Source: Roseobacter denitrificans OCh 114 (lineage in GTDB: Bacteria; Pseudomonadota; Alphaproteobacteria; Rhodobacterales; Rhodobacteraceae). From it: a DNA stretch of 64,000 nt. Shown here piece after piece: positions 54,430 to 64,000 of this stretch. The translations under genes were made by a program, and so were the position numbers. Below the pieces are notes generated by a model. The model worked only from the letters and a program-made list of their open reading frames with translations. It had not been told where the DNA came from and ran no database searches. How positions within the stretch are numbered: the first letter of the stretch is position 1; every line of letters starts with the position of its first letter. The stretch is taken from NCBI RefSeq assembly GCF_000014045.1, contig NC_008209.1:1945001-2009000 (forward strand), read 5' to 3'.

Positions 54430-55524
54430 GTGCACACCGGTCATTATATCTCGGGGGCGGGGCATCTGTTTTTGCTGGGCTGGATGGCGTTTGGCGACGT
54501 CTTTGCCGCTGAACCCTTGCCGTTCCAGACCACCGATGTGTCGGTGATTTCCAGTGCCGAATTCGACGCGCTGGTCGCTGCCGTGCAGCCGCCGCAATCG
54601 GTAACCGAGGTTGCGCAACCTGCGACACCCTCCGTGGTGCCGGACGCACCGCAAGTGCCGGATCAGCCAGAGGATCAGACTGATATCGCCACACCGCAGG
54701 CGACCCCGACACCGCAGGCAGAGACGCCGCCGGATGTGTCCGAGATCGAACCCTTGCCGCCGCGCGCCGACATCTCGGATCAGGCTCCTGTTCTGGATCA
54801 GCCCGAGGCGGATATCGCCGTTCTGGCGCCCGACGTCAGCGACACACCCGTGCCGCAAGCCGCAGACCGTGTCGCCCCCGAAGCCTTTGCGCCGCCAGCG
54901 CCCGAAGCCTTGCCCGACCCTGTTGAGCGCGACGCGGTCGCGCCGGATGCAACGGGAGATGATACACAGGAACCCGCGGATGCGACCGCACCGGAGGCTG
55001 CCGCGACCGAGATTGTGACCGAAGCCGACCGTCCCGCGCGCGCGCCCGAGCAATCACAGCGCCCGCCCGCGCGCCGCCCCGAAGCGCCCGTGCGCACTGC
55101 CGTTGCAGCACCGCAAACGCCGCCAACGGAGGATGCCGTGAATGCGGCCCTGCAAGAGGCGCTGTCGAATGAAACGCCCGCGCCTGCCGTGCCGCAGGGC
55201 CCGCCGCTGTCGGCGGGTGAAAAGGATGCGCTGCGCGTGGCGGTATCCAACTGCTGGAACGTCGGTTCGCTGTCAACGGATGCGCTTGGCACCACGGTCG
55301 TGGTCGAAGTGTCCATGACGCAGGATGGTAAACCGATCACCGGGTCGATCCGGATGACCTCCAGTTCCGGTGGTTCGGAGGCGGCGGCAAGACAGGCCTT
55401 TGAGGCGGCGCGCCGTGCAATCATTCGCTGTGGCGCGCGCGGATTCAATTTACCGGTTGAGAAATACAGCCAATGGCAAGAGATTGAGATGACATTCAAC
55501 CCCGAAAGGATGCGGGTCAAATGA
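54430..55524 (+). CDS. tolA: Tol-Pal system TolA
   Basis: A 364-residue protein bridging the inner membrane and Pal. One N-terminal helix ([20 protein letters not shown]) is followed by a long, disordered Pro/Ala/Glu/Asp-rich linker (about residues 60-250) and a compact C-terminal domain ([20 protein letters not shown]) that binds TolB/Pal. The likely start is GTG at 54430. The linker is unusually acidic and proline-rich rather than helical Ala/Lys-rich as in E. coli, which is common in alphaproteobacteria. It overlaps tolB by four bases. Confidence 0.9.
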   Translation: MHTGHYISGAGHLFLLGWMAFGDVFAAEPLPFQTTDVSVISSAEFDALVAAVQPPQSVTEVAQPATPSVVPDAPQVPDQPEDQTDIATPQATPTPQAETPPDVSEIEPLPPRADISDQAPVLDQPEADIAVLAPDVSDTPVPQAADRVAPEAFAPPAPEALPDPVERDAVAPDATGDDTQEPADATAPEAAATEIVTEADRPARAPEQSQRPPARRPEAPVRTAVAAPQTPPTEDAVNAALQEALSNETPAPAVPQGPPLSAGEKDALRVAVSNCWNVGSLSTDALGTTVVVEVSMTQDGKPITGSIRMTSSSGGSEAAARQAFEAARRAIIRCGARGFNLPVEKYSQWQEIEMTFNPERMRVK

Positions 55525-56852
55525 GTTTTCAGATACGCGTTTTCACAGCAATTCTGGCTGTTCTATCGCTCTTCACCGCGCCGGTGCTGGCCCAGAACAG
55601 CGGCCCGCTGCGCATTGAGATCACCGAAGGTGTGATCGAACCTTTGCCCTTTGCCCTGCCGGTTTTCGAGGCCGAGACTGCCGATGCCGCCGATGTGGCG
55701 GCCCAGATCACACAGGTGATCGCGGCGGATCTGACAGGGACGGGACTGTTTCGCCAGATTGAGCCGGACGCTTTCATCAGCACGGTCAGTAGCTTTGCCG
55801 CGCCGATCCAATACGCGGATTGGAAAGCCATCAACGCGCAAGCGCTGATCACCGGGGCTGTAGCGGTGCAGGGCAATCAGTTGAACGTGAAATTCCGCCT
55901 GTATGATGTGTTTTCGGGGGCGGAAATGGGCGATGGGTTGCAGTTTTCCGCCACGCCCGACGGCTGGCGTCGCATGGCGCATAAGGTGGCGGATGCGGTC
56001 TATAGCCGGATCACGGGGGAGGGCGGGTATTTCGACAGCCGCGTCGTCTACGTCTCCGAAACCGGCACCAAGGATGCACGCCAGAAGCGGCTGGCGATCA
56101 TGGATTACGATGGGGCAAATGTGAAATACCTCACCGACAGCAGTTCCATCGTGCTGGCCCCGCGGTTTTCGCCGGATGGACAGCGCATTCTCTATACCAG
56201 CTATGAAACAGGCTTTCCGCGCATCTATGTGCTGGATGTGACCTCGCTGCAGCGTCGTGGCCTTGAAAGCCAGGAAGGCACCATGAGCTTTGCGCCGCGT
56301 TTTGCACCGGATGGGCAGACCATCGTCTTTTCGCTCAGTCAGGGTGGGAATACCGATATCTACCGCATGAACGTCAATGGCGGGTCGGCGACACGGCTCA
56401 CATCGGCGCCCTCGATCGAGACCGCGCCGAGCTATTCGCCCGATGGCACGCAGATCGTGTTCGAAAGCGACAGGTCCGGCTCTCAACAGCTTTATGTGAT
56501 GCCCGCAAACGGGGGGGAGGCGCGCCGCATTTCTTTCGGACCCGGACGCTATGGCACGCCGGTCTGGTCGCCGCGCGGCGATCTCGTCGCCTTCACCAAG
56601 CAAAACGCCGGGCGGTTCCATATCGGCGTGATGCGCCTTGATGGTTCCGAAGAGCGTTTGCTCACGGCTTCGTTTCTTGACGAAGGGCCCACATGGTCCC
56701 CCAATGGCCGCGTGATCATGTTTTCGCGCGAAACCCAGGGTGCCCAGGGACGCGCCACGCTCTATTCCGTGGACATCACGGGCAGAAACCTGCGCCCGGT
56801 GCGCACGCCCGAAGGAGGGTCGGACCCATCGTGGTCCCCGCTGCAGAGATAA
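55521..56852 (+). CDS. tolB: Tol-Pal system periplasmic protein TolB
   Basis: A 443-residue exported beta-propeller protein. The signal peptide is [20 protein letters not shown] with cleavage after VLA. An N-terminal alpha/beta domain precedes repeated WD-like blades such as [38 protein letters not shown] and [15 protein letters not shown]. It links Pal and the peptidoglycan to TolA. Confidence 0.95.
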   Translation: MSFQIRVFTAILAVLSLFTAPVLAQNSGPLRIEITEGVIEPLPFALPVFEAETADAADVAAQITQVIAADLTGTGLFRQIEPDAFISTVSSFAAPIQYADWKAINAQALITGAVAVQGNQLNVKFRLYDVFSGAEMGDGLQFSATPDGWRRMAHKVADAVYSRITGEGGYFDSRVVYVSETGTKDARQKRLAIMDYDGANVKYLTDSSSIVLAPRFSPDGQRILYTSYETGFPRIYVLDVTSLQRRGLESQEGTMSFAPRFAPDGQTIVFSLSQGGNTDIYRMNVNGGSATRLTSAPSIETAPSYSPDGTQIVFESDRSGSQQLYVMPANGGEARRISFGPGRYGTPVWSPRGDLVAFTKQNAGRFHIGVMRLDGSEERLLTASFLDEGPTWSPNGRVIMFSRETQGAQGRATLYSVDITGRNLRPVRTPEGGSDPSWSPLQR

Positions 56853-56890
56853 CGGTGCGCGCGAAACAATTTCTATTGGCGGCGCGCATC

Positions 56891-56919
56891 TGGTAAAATA
56901 TCAGGCATAGAAATATAAT
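56891..56919 (+). promoter_or_regulatory. Candidate promoter for pal
   Basis: A consensus -10 TATAAT (56914-56919) lies 17 bases after TGGTAA (56891-56896), within the 89-base tolB-pal gap. The expected transcript would start about 15 bases before the ATG at 56942. This allows pal to be expressed above the rest of the operon. The weak -35 keeps confidence moderate. Confidence 0.4.
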
Positions 56920-56941
56920 CTGACCGAATGAGGCAAAGAGC

Positions 56942-57454
56942 ATGAAACTTACACGGAATATTCTTTTACTGGTGGCGGGGCTGGCGCTGGCCGCCTGTAC
57001 CGATCCGGGCCGTTTTGGCAGTGACGGCACCGGGGCTGGTGGCCTTGGCGGTGGTGCGGTTGTGCCCGGCAGCGCCAATGATCCAAACTCTCCTGCGTTT
57101 TTCAATCAGACCGTGGGGGACAGGGTGCTGTTTGCAGTGGATGAATCCTCGATCAATCCGGCCGGGCAAACCACATTGGAAGGTCAGGCGCAGTGGCTGC
57201 TGGCAAACACCGATTACACGGCGGTGATCGAAGGGCACGCGGATGAACAGGGTACGCGCGAATACAACGTCGCCCTGGGCGCGCGGCGCGCGAATGCGGT
57301 GCGCGAATATCTGATTTCGCGCGGGGTTGCGGGCAACCGGTTGCAGACTGTCAGCTATGGCAAGGAACGCCCGATTGAGATTTGCAGCAGCGAAGAGTGT
57401 TATGCGAAAAACCGCCGGGCTGTAACGGTTCTGGCCAGTGGCCTGTCCGGTTGA
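56942..57454 (+). CDS. pal: Peptidoglycan-associated outer-membrane lipoprotein Pal
   Basis: A 170-residue lipoprotein. The signal ends at an LALAAC lipobox. After a Gly-rich linker, the OmpA-like C-terminal domain contains AVIEGHADEQGTREYNVALG and the NRLQTVSYGKERPI region, whose aspartate and arginine bind diaminopimelate. It anchors the outer membrane to peptidoglycan and binds TolB. Confidence 0.96.
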   Translation: MKLTRNILLLVAGLALAACTDPGRFGSDGTGAGGLGGGAVVPGSANDPNSPAFFNQTVGDRVLFAVDESSINPAGQTTLEGQAQWLLANTDYTAVIEGHADEQGTREYNVALGARRANAVREYLISRGVAGNRLQTVSYGKERPIEICSSEECYAKNRRAVTVLASGLSG

Positions 57455-57458
57455 TCCG

Positions 57459-58304
57459 ATGCGCTTTTTCGTGATCTGTGCCGCAGCTTTGTTGCTTGCG
57501 CCCCTGCCGGCAGCGGCACAGGATGATCAGACCCTTGCCGACATCCGGCAGGAACTCACCGTGCTTTATGTGGAAATGCAGCGCCTCAAGCGCGAGCTTT
57601 CCACGACCGGTGGGCCGTCTGTCGTCGTGGGAGGGGATACGGTGCTTGAGCGTCTGTCCGTGATGGAAGGCGAAATGCAGCGGCTGACCTCCAAGACCGA
57701 GGAACTGGAATTCCGGGTCAACCGGATCGTCGAGGATGGGACAAACCGGATTGGCGATCTTGAATTCCGTCTGGTTGAACTTGAGGGCGGCGATATCAGT
57801 ACCTTGGGCGAAACCACGACGCTCGGCGGCGACACGGGCGCTTCGGTGCCTGCAACCGGCGGCACTGCGGCGCTTCAGCCGCCTGCAGCCTCGGCGGGCG
57901 TGACAGGTGGCGGTCAGCTTGCGGTCGGTGAGGAGGATGATTTCAAAAAGGCACAGGCGGCTTTGGCGCAAGGGAATTATCAATCCGCTGCGGATCAATT
58001 TGCCGCTTTTTCAATGAATTATCCGGGGGGTCCGCTGGCTGCTGGCGCTGATCTGGGCCGTGGGGAGGCACTCGAAGGGTTGGGGCGCACACGCGAAGCG
58101 GCGCGCGCCTATCTGGACAGTTTCAGCGCAGAACCAACCGGGCAGGTGGCCCCGCAGGCGCTCTTCCGGCTTGGACGGTCATTGGGTGCGTTGAATCAGG
58201 TCGCCGAAGCCTGCGTCACCCTAGCCGAGGTGGGCATCCGCTTTGCCGGTGATCCAGCGGTGGCGCAAGCCGAAGAGGCCCGGCGCGCGCTGGCCTGTCA
58301 ATAG
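57459..58304 (+). CDS. cpoB: Tol-Pal system coordinator CpoB (YbgF)
   Basis: A 281-residue exported protein. The signal peptide is MRFFVICAAALLLAPLPAAA. A coiled-coil trimerisation region follows (LADIRQELTVLYVEMQRLKR, then LEGEMQRLTSKTEELEF), and the C-terminal TPR-like helices carry AQAALAQGNYQSAADQFAAF and ALFRLGRSLGALNQVAEACV. It coordinates PBP1B with Tol energy at division. The start at 57459 gives a normal signal. Confidence 0.92.
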   Translation: MRFFVICAAALLLAPLPAAAQDDQTLADIRQELTVLYVEMQRLKRELSTTGGPSVVVGGDTVLERLSVMEGEMQRLTSKTEELEFRVNRIVEDGTNRIGDLEFRLVELEGGDISTLGETTTLGGDTGASVPATGGTAALQPPAASAGVTGGGQLAVGEEDDFKKAQAALAQGNYQSAADQFAAFSMNYPGGPLAAGADLGRGEALEGLGRTREAARAYLDSFSAEPTGQVAPQALFRLGRSLGALNQVAEACVTLAEVGIRFAGDPAVAQAEEARRALACQ

Positions 58305-58310
58305 CACGTC

Positions 58311-59555
58311 ATGTGCGATCTTGACGCTGAGATCGACGCACATTTTGTGAATGACATCCCGAAAGCACTTGGTGTTGCCGTGTCGGGCGGCAGTGATTCA
58401 ATGGCGCTGCTGGTCTTGCTGTGCGGCTTTGCGGAACGCAATGGGGTCGCGCTGTCCTGTGCGACGGTGGATCATGGGCTGAGGCCCGAGGCGGCTGACG
58501 AGGCGCGGAGCGTTGCAGGATATTGCGCCGCGCATGATGTGCCGCATGTCACGCTGAAATGGGAGGGATGGGACGGCACGGGCAATACGCAAAACGCTGC
58601 CCGCGTGGCGCGGTATCGGCTGCTGGCGGACTGGGCGCGGGGGCAGGGCATTGCGGATATCGCGCTGGGGCACACGCAGGATGATCAGGCCGAAACCGTG
58701 CTGATGGGGCTCGCGCGTGCGTCCGGTGTTGATGGGCTCAGCGCGATGCCGGCACGGCGCGATGATCGGGGCCTGTGCTGGCACCGGCCCCTCCTCGCTA
58801 CATCGCGGGCAGGGTTGCGCGGTTTCCTGAGCGCGAATGGTGTGGCGTGGTGCGAGGATCCCAGCAACGATGATGCGCAATTCGAAAGGATAAAGGCACG
58901 CCGCGCGCTCACGACGTTGGCGGAACTGGGGGTGGATCGCGCATCCCTCGCGCAGGTTGCACAGAATATGGCACAGGCGCGGGCAGCACTGGAGCAGCAG
59001 ACGCGGCGGGCGATTGGTGATCTTGTCAGCCTGCTTGGCGGTGGTGCGATGATGCCATGGTCCGGCTTTCAGACCCTGCCGAGCGAGATTGCGCGCCGGG
59101 TGCTGATGGCCGCCATCGACTGGATCGCCGCGCCGCCCCATGCGCCGCGACAAAAAGCCCTCACCGCCGCTCTGTCGGCGTTAAGGGCCAGCGGCAGCGC
59201 AACAGTGGCGGGCTGTCGTTTGATCCTCAAGGATGACCGGTTCTGGATGTTCAGGGAATTTCAGGCCGTGGCGCATGCGCGTGCAGATGCATCACAGCTG
59301 TGGGATAATCGCTGGAAAGTCACCGGTGGTCAGGGCAAACAGGCAAGAGAAATCAGGGCCTTGGGTGAAATTGGTCTGCAACAGCACCCGGAGTGGCGAA
59401 CCATGGGCCTGCCGCGTGCACTCTTGCTCGCCACGCCGGCTGTTTACCAGGGCGACGTCCTGATCGCGGCACCGGTGGTGCAAAACACGGCACGATGGCG
59501 CGCGGACGTGATAAAAAGGCCGGGCTGCCTTTTTGATGAGGTATTCGGCCATTGA
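58311..59555 (+). CDS. tilS: tRNA(Ile)-lysidine synthase
   Basis: A 414-residue N-type ATP pyrophosphatase that converts C34 of tRNA-Ile(CAU) to lysidine, changing both codon and charging identity. The P-loop is LGVAVSGGSDSMALLVLL. The downstream IALGHTQDDQAETVLMGLAR and NGVAWCEDPSNDD motifs match TilS. The C-terminal domain is present. It follows cpoB by six bases. Confidence 0.94.
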   Translation: MCDLDAEIDAHFVNDIPKALGVAVSGGSDSMALLVLLCGFAERNGVALSCATVDHGLRPEAADEARSVAGYCAAHDVPHVTLKWEGWDGTGNTQNAARVARYRLLADWARGQGIADIALGHTQDDQAETVLMGLARASGVDGLSAMPARRDDRGLCWHRPLLATSRAGLRGFLSANGVAWCEDPSNDDAQFERIKARRALTTLAELGVDRASLAQVAQNMAQARAALEQQTRRAIGDLVSLLGGGAMMPWSGFQTLPSEIARRVLMAAIDWIAAPPHAPRQKALTAALSALRASGSATVAGCRLILKDDRFWMFREFQAVAHARADASQLWDNRWKVTGGQGKQAREIRALGEIGLQQHPEWRTMGLPRALLLATPAVYQGDVLIAAPVVQNTARWRADVIKRPGCLFDEVFGH

Positions 59556-59579
59556 ACATACTGGTGGTACGTCTATCTT
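59552..59579 (+). promoter_or_regulatory. Candidate promoter for ftsH
   Basis: TTGAAC (59552-59557) and TATCTT (59574-59579) are spaced 16 bases apart and overlap the tilS stop. The TCTATCT around the -10 also resembles the alphaproteobacterial heat-shock sigma-32 -10 element, and ftsH is a classic heat-shock gene. This is a visual match only. Confidence 0.35.
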
Positions 59580-59635
59580 AAGACTGTGGCTTTATCATGC
59601 GGATCAAGACCACAAACGGTATTAGGAGGTTTTCT

Positions 59636-61561
59636 TTGGGAAACGCACGCAACATAGCCTTTTGGGTTGTACTATTTCTGTTGATCTTGGCGCTGTTCAA
59701 CCTGTTCAGCGGTCCCGGCAGCACCATGCAAAGCCGCGAAATCAGCTATTCGGAGTTCGTTGAAGCGGTCGAATCCGGCAATGTCAGCAATGTGACATTG
59801 GACGGGGAACATGTGCGTTTCCGTCAGGAAGACGGGACAGATTATGTCACGATCAAGCCATCGGATGCTGAAATCACGCAGCTTTTGATCGCCAATGACG
59901 TGGCTGTGCGGGCCGAACAACAACAGCAATCCGGGTTTCAGACATTCTTGATGTCCTTGCTGCCCTTCCTGTTGCTGATCGGCGTGTGGATCTACTTCAT
60001 GAACCGGATGCAGGGCGGTGGCAAAGGCGGCGCGATGGGCTTTGGCAAGTCCAAGGCCAAGATGCTGACCGAAAAGCATGGCCGTGTCACATTTGACGAT
60101 GTCGCTGGTATTGATGAAGCCAAGGAAGAGTTGGAAGAGATCGTCGAATTCCTGCGCAACCCACAAAAGTTCAGCCGCCTTGGCGGTAAAATTCCCAAAG
60201 GCGCCTTGCTTGAGGGTCCTCCCGGGACCGGTAAGACGCTGCTGGCGCGCGCCATCGCGGGCGAGGCGGGCGTGCCGTTCTTCACGATTTCCGGGTCGGA
60301 CTTTGTGGAAATGTTCGTCGGTGTGGGTGCCTCGCGTGTCCGCGACATGTTCGAACAGGCCAAGAAAAACGCGCCCTGCATCGTGTTCATCGACGAAATC
60401 GACGCGGTCGGGCGCCACCGTGGCGCTGGTTACGGCGGCGGTAACGACGAGCGCGAACAGACGTTGAACCAGCTTCTTGTCGAAATGGATGGTTTTGAGG
60501 CGAATGAAGGTGTGATCATTATCGCCGCGACCAACCGTAAGGACGTGTTGGACCCGGCCTTGTTGCGTCCGGGCCGGTTTGACCGTCAGGTCACTGTCGG
60601 TAATCCGGACATCAAGGGCCGTGAGAAGATCCTCGGCGTGCATGCGCGCAAAACGCCGCTGGGCCCTGATGTTGATCTGCGCATCATCGCGCGGGGAACG
60701 CCCGGGTTCTCCGGGGCTGATCTGGCAAACCTCGTGAACGAGGCGGCATTGGGTGCGGCGCGTGTCGGACGTCGCTTTGTGACGATGATTGATTTCGAGC
60801 AGGCAAAAGACAAGATCATGATGGGGGCTGAGCGCCGCTCCATGGTCATGACGACCGAGCAGAAAGAGATGACAGCCTATCACGAAGCCGGTCATGCTCT
60901 GGTCGGGATCAAGCTGCCGAAATGTGACCCGGTCTACAAGGCCACCATCATTCCGCGCGGCGGCGCGTTGGGCATGGTGATGAGCTTGCCTGAGATGGAC
61001 CGTCTGAACATGTTCAAGGACGAATGCCACCAGCGCCTCGCCATGACCATGGCTGGTAAGGCGGCTGAAATCCACAAATACGGTCCTGATGCGGTGTCGA
61101 ACGGTCCTGCCGGTGACATTATGCAGGCCTCGGGTCTGGCGCGCGCGATGGTGTTGCGCTGGGGCATGTCGGACAAGGTCGGCAACATCGACTATTCGGA
61201 AGCAGCCGAAGGGTATCAGGGCAATACGGCGGGTTTCTCCGTTTCGGCCAATACCAAGGAGCTGATCGAGGAAGAGGTACAACGCTTCATTCAGGACGGC
61301 TATGAATGGGCGAGCAAGATCATCAAGGAAAACGAGGTCGAATTCGAACGCCTCGCGCAGGGTCTGCTGGAGTACGAAACCCTGACCGGAGAAGAGATCA
61401 AACGCGTCATGAATGGCGAACCACCTGTCCCGCCTTCGGATCAGTCCGACAAGCCGGACAGCGGTGAGACAACAAGCGTGACGGCCATTCCAAAAGCGAA
61501 GGCCAAGGCGAGCAAAAGGCCTCCATCGGATGGCGGTCTGGAGCCTGAACCATCGGTCTGA
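59636..61561 (+). CDS. ftsH: ATP-dependent membrane zinc protease FtsH
   Basis: A 641-residue inner-membrane AAA+ protease that removes damaged membrane proteins and regulatory factors. Two membrane helices (about residues 6-24 and 103-122) flank a periplasmic domain. The AAA module has Walker [19 protein letters not shown], Walker [12 protein letters not shown] and the pore loop at MFVGVGASR; the protease has the zinc motif YHEAGHAL. The start is set at TTG 59636: AGGAGG lies six bases before it and the product [10 protein letters not shown] is standard. ATG 59597 would add 13 atypical residues. A T-rich terminator follows. Confidence 0.96.
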   Translation: MGNARNIAFWVVLFLLILALFNLFSGPGSTMQSREISYSEFVEAVESGNVSNVTLDGEHVRFRQEDGTDYVTIKPSDAEITQLLIANDVAVRAEQQQQSGFQTFLMSLLPFLLLIGVWIYFMNRMQGGGKGGAMGFGKSKAKMLTEKHGRVTFDDVAGIDEAKEELEEIVEFLRNPQKFSRLGGKIPKGALLEGPPGTGKTLLARAIAGEAGVPFFTISGSDFVEMFVGVGASRVRDMFEQAKKNAPCIVFIDEIDAVGRHRGAGYGGGNDEREQTLNQLLVEMDGFEANEGVIIIAATNRKDVLDPALLRPGRFDRQVTVGNPDIKGREKILGVHARKTPLGPDVDLRIIARGTPGFSGADLANLVNEAALGAARVGRRFVTMIDFEQAKDKIMMGAERRSMVMTTEQKEMTAYHEAGHALVGIKLPKCDPVYKATIIPRGGALGMVMSLPEMDRLNMFKDECHQRLAMTMAGKAAEIHKYGPDAVSNGPAGDIMQASGLARAMVLRWGMSDKVGNIDYSEAAEGYQGNTAGFSVSANTKELIEEEVQRFIQDGYEWASKIIKENEVEFERLAQGLLEYETLTGEEIKRVMNGEPPVPPSDQSDKPDSGETTSVTAIPKAKAKASKRPPSDGGLEPEPSV

Positions 61562-61613
61562 ACGGGCCTTTATCCATAAGAGGTTGCGCTTGAAATCTGC
61601 GGCCTCACTTGCA

Positions 61614-61640
61614 AACCCCGCCCTTTCGGCGGGGTTTTCG
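61614..61640 (+). terminator. Intrinsic terminator after ftsH
   Basis: A near-perfect GC-rich hairpin: AACCCCGCC (61614-61622) and GGCGGGGTT (61628-61636) with a five-base loop, followed by TTCG. It ends the ruv-tol-tilS-ftsH unit. Confidence 0.88.
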
Positions 61641-62065
61641 TTTGTACTGATGTGACGCATCGGGTCGCTGTTTTATCGTCAGGCGACTTGAGGCGCGATG
61701 TGCTTGAGCGCCTTTGCAATCCGTCTGCTGCGTTATGCAAAGGACGGAGAGTTGGCGTGCCGGGGGGCGATGCGGTGGTTTCCTGTCTGCGCGTGTAGCG
61801 ATATTTGCGCGGTCGGTTGACCCGTTGGCATCCGTTTCGATGTGGCGTGTGAGTGTTTCCTGCGTCCCGGCGTCGGCGGTGCAGGATAGTGTTCGCGGAT
61901 GGTTTTATGCCCGGCAGACAATCGCACAGGTTGGGGGCGACGGCCTATGCCGCCCTTTGCCAGTGCGTGATCTGGCCGTTCCAGCCTGACAGGCTTGCTG
62001 AGGGGCCTTTTCTTTTGTGCGCCGTTTCTGCATCCTGCCGTCAAATCCAAAAGCGGAGGCGGACA
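61641..62065 (+). other. Gene-free interval before the MOSC gene
   Basis: No convincing gene was found. Several open frames exist on both strands but lack ribosome sites and consistent protein-like sequence. GC content stays high. GCGGAGGCGGACA just before 62066 is the ribosome site of the next gene. A role for the rest is not visible. Confidence 0.4.
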
Positions 62066-62677
62066 ATGCCAGCACTGATGCCCACAGAGTTTCGCGGCCA
62101 TGTGAAATGGCTGGGGCGCGTGATCAATACGCAGGAAACGCTGCGATCCGAAACCTTGCAGTCCGCGATGTTGACGTTTTCCGGCATTGAAGGCGAATGC
62201 CATGGTGGCCTGACCCGGCCTGCCTGCGTGCGCACCGAGGCGCAGTATCCGCAGGGCACCGAAATTCGGAACGTGCGCCAGCTCAGTATTTTATCGCAAG
62301 AGGAGTTGGACGCGATCGCGCGTGACATGGGCATGCCCGACATTGACCCGGCGTGGCTCGGGGCATCTATGGTCATCGCGGGCATTCCCGATTTCAGCCA
62401 TATTCCACCCTCGTCGCGCCTGCAGGTCCAAAGCGGTGCCAGCATCGTGGTGGATATGGAAAACCGACCCTGTATTTATCCCGGACGAGAGATTGAAAAG
62501 GACCGTCCCGGCTTAGGTCCAAAATTCAAACCTGCCGCAAAAAACCGGCGCGGTGTGACGGCTTGGGTCGAACGTGAAGGGTCGGTATCAGTGGGAGACA
62601 CCCTGCGCCTGCATATACCGGATCAGCCAGTTTGGCAGATGTTGGGAGAGGCGCGCGGTCAAAACCCCGCATTCTAG
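62066..62677 (+). CDS. MOSC-domain protein
   Basis: A 203-residue protein related to molybdenum-cofactor sulfurase C-terminal (MOSC) domains. Family parts are GHVKWLGRVIN, FSGIEGECHGGLTRPACVRT, NVRQLSILSQEELDAIARDM and ENRPCIYPGREIEK. MOSC proteins bind the molybdenum cofactor or sulfur and may transfer persulfide sulfur, though many have no assigned reaction. Neighbouring Mo-enzymes are not seen in this window. The start at 62066 has GGAGG seven bases upstream. Confidence 0.88.
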   Translation: MPALMPTEFRGHVKWLGRVINTQETLRSETLQSAMLTFSGIEGECHGGLTRPACVRTEAQYPQGTEIRNVRQLSILSQEELDAIARDMGMPDIDPAWLGASMVIAGIPDFSHIPPSSRLQVQSGASIVVDMENRPCIYPGREIEKDRPGLGPKFKPAAKNRRGVTAWVEREGSVSVGDTLRLHIPDQPVWQMLGEARGQNPAF

Positions 62678-63141
62678 CGCGTGGGGGGCGCCTGTCAGGC
62701 GTTGTTTCCACCAGGACAGGAAAATGTTGTGCCGGCGCAGTGGTTGGTCAACTTGGCGCAGGGTCGTCAAATGGCGATCTGGTCGTTGCTCTCCCCATCG
62801 CTCCCATGCCCGCGGGCGAAGATGAATCCACGTTTTTGCCCTTCTTTGCGATGCTGGAACAGGACAGTCAGCGCGGCCGCTGCCTGCATGCGCAAGGGCC
62901 CGATCTTTGGCGGGAAGAGGCGCATTGCAGGGGGTGACAGCGCACGGGTTCTCCCGATGCGTAACTGTCAAAGGTGTTCCATGCCCCGCACGCACCGCTT
63001 GCTACCGCGTTCAAACTGGAGGTCAGGGGTCAGCGTCGCGTGGGATCACAGAGCCATAAAGACAGGACGGTGCGCGTTTTACCTTGCTCGCAGTACAGTT
63101 GTTGGGCAGTCTGAACGCCTGAGGAGCGGAAAGGAACCACG
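62678..63141 (+). other. Gene-free interval after the MOSC gene
   Basis: A 464-base interval without a credible gene. Two open frames (62681-63145 plus, 62588-62995 minus) exist but read as low-quality sequence rich in Arg, Pro and Cys, without ribosome sites. A short CGCCTG/CAGGCG hairpin begins at 62691. The GAGCGGAAAGGAACCACG before 63142 is a ribosome site. Confidence 0.35.
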
Positions 63142-63612
63142 ATGATCAGATGGATCGCTTTTGTTGCGGCCCTGTTGCTTGCGGGCGGCGCGGTGGCTGA
63201 GGACCGGTATGCCGGGTATTACTATCCCCGGGTGACGACCTCAGAGACATTTGATCGGGTTGTGCGCAGTTCGGAAGGTACGAGCAAAAGTGTGCGGATC
63301 GACTTTGTGAACGTATTGACCAAAGCGCAACTGGAAGCGCCGGAAAGCCCGCGCTTTGTCTTTTTCACAAAGGGCGAGGGGGCGGATACGCTGATCCTTG
63401 TGGCCCTTGATGATGACGTGTTTTCAACCATTTACCGTGCGCGTGCCATCCTTGCGCAACTGACGGTCAGTGTCCGGCAAGGGGGGTATTTCCGTCAGGA
63501 AGACCTGCAGTATGTCGTCACATTTTACGATCTTTTACAGTTGCTGGCCTTTGATGAGTTGATCATCAGTGACGGTCAAAACTGGGCCCACCGGGTCGAT
63601 TTCATCAGATGA
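63142..63612 (+). CDS. Exported protein of unknown function upstream of folD
   Basis: A 156-residue protein with a signal peptide ([20 protein letters not shown], cleavage after AVA). The mature domain has an alpha/beta layout ([63 protein letters not shown]). No cysteines, metal motif or membrane helix was seen in the mature part. Not recognised; probably periplasmic. It lies 14 bases before folD. Confidence 0.78.
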   Translation: MIRWIAFVAALLLAGGAVAEDRYAGYYYPRVTTSETFDRVVRSSEGTSKSVRIDFVNVLTKAQLEAPESPRFVFFTKGEGADTLILVALDDDVFSTIYRARAILAQLTVSVRQGGYFRQEDLQYVVTFYDLLQLLAFDELIISDGQNWAHRVDFIR

Positions 63613-63626
63613 CGGAAGGGTCAGAT

Positions 63627-64000
63627 ATGTCAGCTACGCTCATTGATGGCAAAGCCTTTGCCGCGCGCGTGCGCGCGCAGGTCGCAGAGCATGTAACGCG
63701 GCTCAAGGCCGACCACGGGATCACACCGGGCCTGGCGGTTGTGCTTGTTGGGCAAGACCCGGCAAGTCAGGTCTACGTGCGTTCCAAGGGCAAACAGACC
63801 ACCGAGGTGGGGATGAAATCGGTTGAGCATAAGCTGGATGCCGACACCTCGGAAACGGATTTGCTGGCGGTTGTGGATCAATTGAACAAGGATCCTGACA
63901 TCCACGGCATTCTGGTGCAACTGCCCTTGCCGGGGCACCTGGACGAGGATCTCGTGATCAATTCGATTGCGCCGGAAAAGGACGTCGATGGCTTTCACAT
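63627..64000 (+). CDS. folD: Bifunctional methylenetetrahydrofolate dehydrogenase/cyclohydrolase, N-terminal part
   Basis: The first 124 residues are present; the gene runs off the window. It begins [20 protein letters not shown] and contains [21 protein letters not shown], with the lysine of the K-x-x-x region, then [20 protein letters not shown], the FolD signature. FolD interconverts 5,10-methylene-, methenyl- and 10-formyl-tetrahydrofolate using NADP+. Start ATG at 63627. Confidence 0.95.
   Translation, partial: MSATLIDGKAFAARVRAQVAEHVTRLKADHGITPGLAVVLVGQDPASQVYVRSKGKQTTEVGMKSVEHKLDADTSETDLLAVVDQLNKDPDIHGILVQLPLPGHLDEDLVINSIAPEKDVDGFH

Noticed and set aside
53300..54712. 470-codon open frame antisense to tolQ-tolR
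   Set aside because: Shadow frame spanning two well-defined genes; no start site.
59672..61660. Long open frame (662 codons) antisense to ftsH
   Set aside because: It is the mirror of a strongly conserved gene with GC-rich third positions; its translation is rich in His, Arg and Gln without family motifs or a ribosome site.
62681..63145. 154-codon open frame between the MOSC gene and the exported protein
   Set aside because: Low-complexity Arg/Cys/Pro content, no ribosome site, and overlap with the next gene's start region.
1..64000. tRNA, rRNA, tmRNA or SRP RNA genes
   Set aside because: No T-loop GGTTCGA-type segment with matching acceptor ends or other recognisable RNA core was found in the gaps.
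1..64000. CRISPR array, prophage or IS element
   Set aside because: No regularly spaced direct repeats, transposase or phage structural gene was seen. The only tyrosine recombinase is XerC in its normal context.

Overview
The window is about 64 kb of GC-rich, densely coded chromosome from an alphaproteobacterium. It is most likely a member of the Rhodobacterales (Roseobacter group). Support for this comes from gene order (perM-hdaA-ppk-ppx; ruvCAB-ybgC-tolQRAB-pal-cpoB-tilS-ftsH; xerC-DUF484-transaldolase next to priA), a short-form ProS, DUF2937 and DUF1127 proteins, a phosphatidylcholine synthase, and an Hda-type DnaA regulator. The genus is not resolved. No rRNA, tRNA, CRISPR array, prophage or insertion sequence was recognised.

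Layout. 1-3071: the 3' end of a B12-dependent methylmalonyl-CoA mutase gene, a VOC protein, a GNAT acetyltransferase, a TerB/DnaJ protein and a small exported protein. 3164-8800 (minus): a polyphosphate/replication-control operon, perM-hdaA-ppk-ppx. 9002-13999: proS, DUF2937, lolC-lolD and an Ldh2-type dehydrogenase. 13983-16799: small membrane and redox genes, including two monohaem cytochromes c, a zinc-peptidase-like lipoprotein and a 30-residue membrane peptide. 17049-19723 (minus): parE followed by an AT-rich orphan gene with a HEPN-like motif, beside a GC-rich nested palindrome. 20177-31976: accessory metabolism. It holds an alpha/beta hydrolase, a MATE exporter, a catalytically degenerate HutG relative, a uronate-dehydrogenase-like SDR, a DAO-family oxidoreductase, a divergent kinase/acyl-CoA dehydrogenase pair, a non-canonical M19 dipeptidase, an unknown 552-residue protein and a DUF3726 protein.

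31973-49526: housekeeping again. This covers truA, ycjX-GNAT-ycjF, ileS, ogt, pcs, xerC-DUF484-fsa, priA, an MFS-MATE-prmA operon and a DUF1127 gene. 49859-61561: a long co-directional run linking Holliday junction processing (ruvCAB), envelope integrity (ybgC-tolQRAB-pal-cpoB), tRNA modification (tilS) and membrane proteolysis (ftsH). 62066-64000: a MOSC protein, an exported unknown protein and the start of folD.

The most unusual signals are: (1) three copies of a roughly 95-base near-palindromic repeat at 3072, 23070 and 39488, all between convergent genes and all beginning 0-1 base after a stop codon; (2) the AT-rich HEPN/AbiU2-like orphan whose start overlaps the parE stop; (3) the divergent APH-kinase/acyl-CoA dehydrogenase pair, which matches the logic of 4-hydroxyacyl-CoA degradation (LvaA/LvaC, ACAD10/11); (4) a HutG-family protein and an M19-family protein that have lost expected catalytic or metal-binding motifs. 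All functional statements come from reading the sequence; no database search was run.
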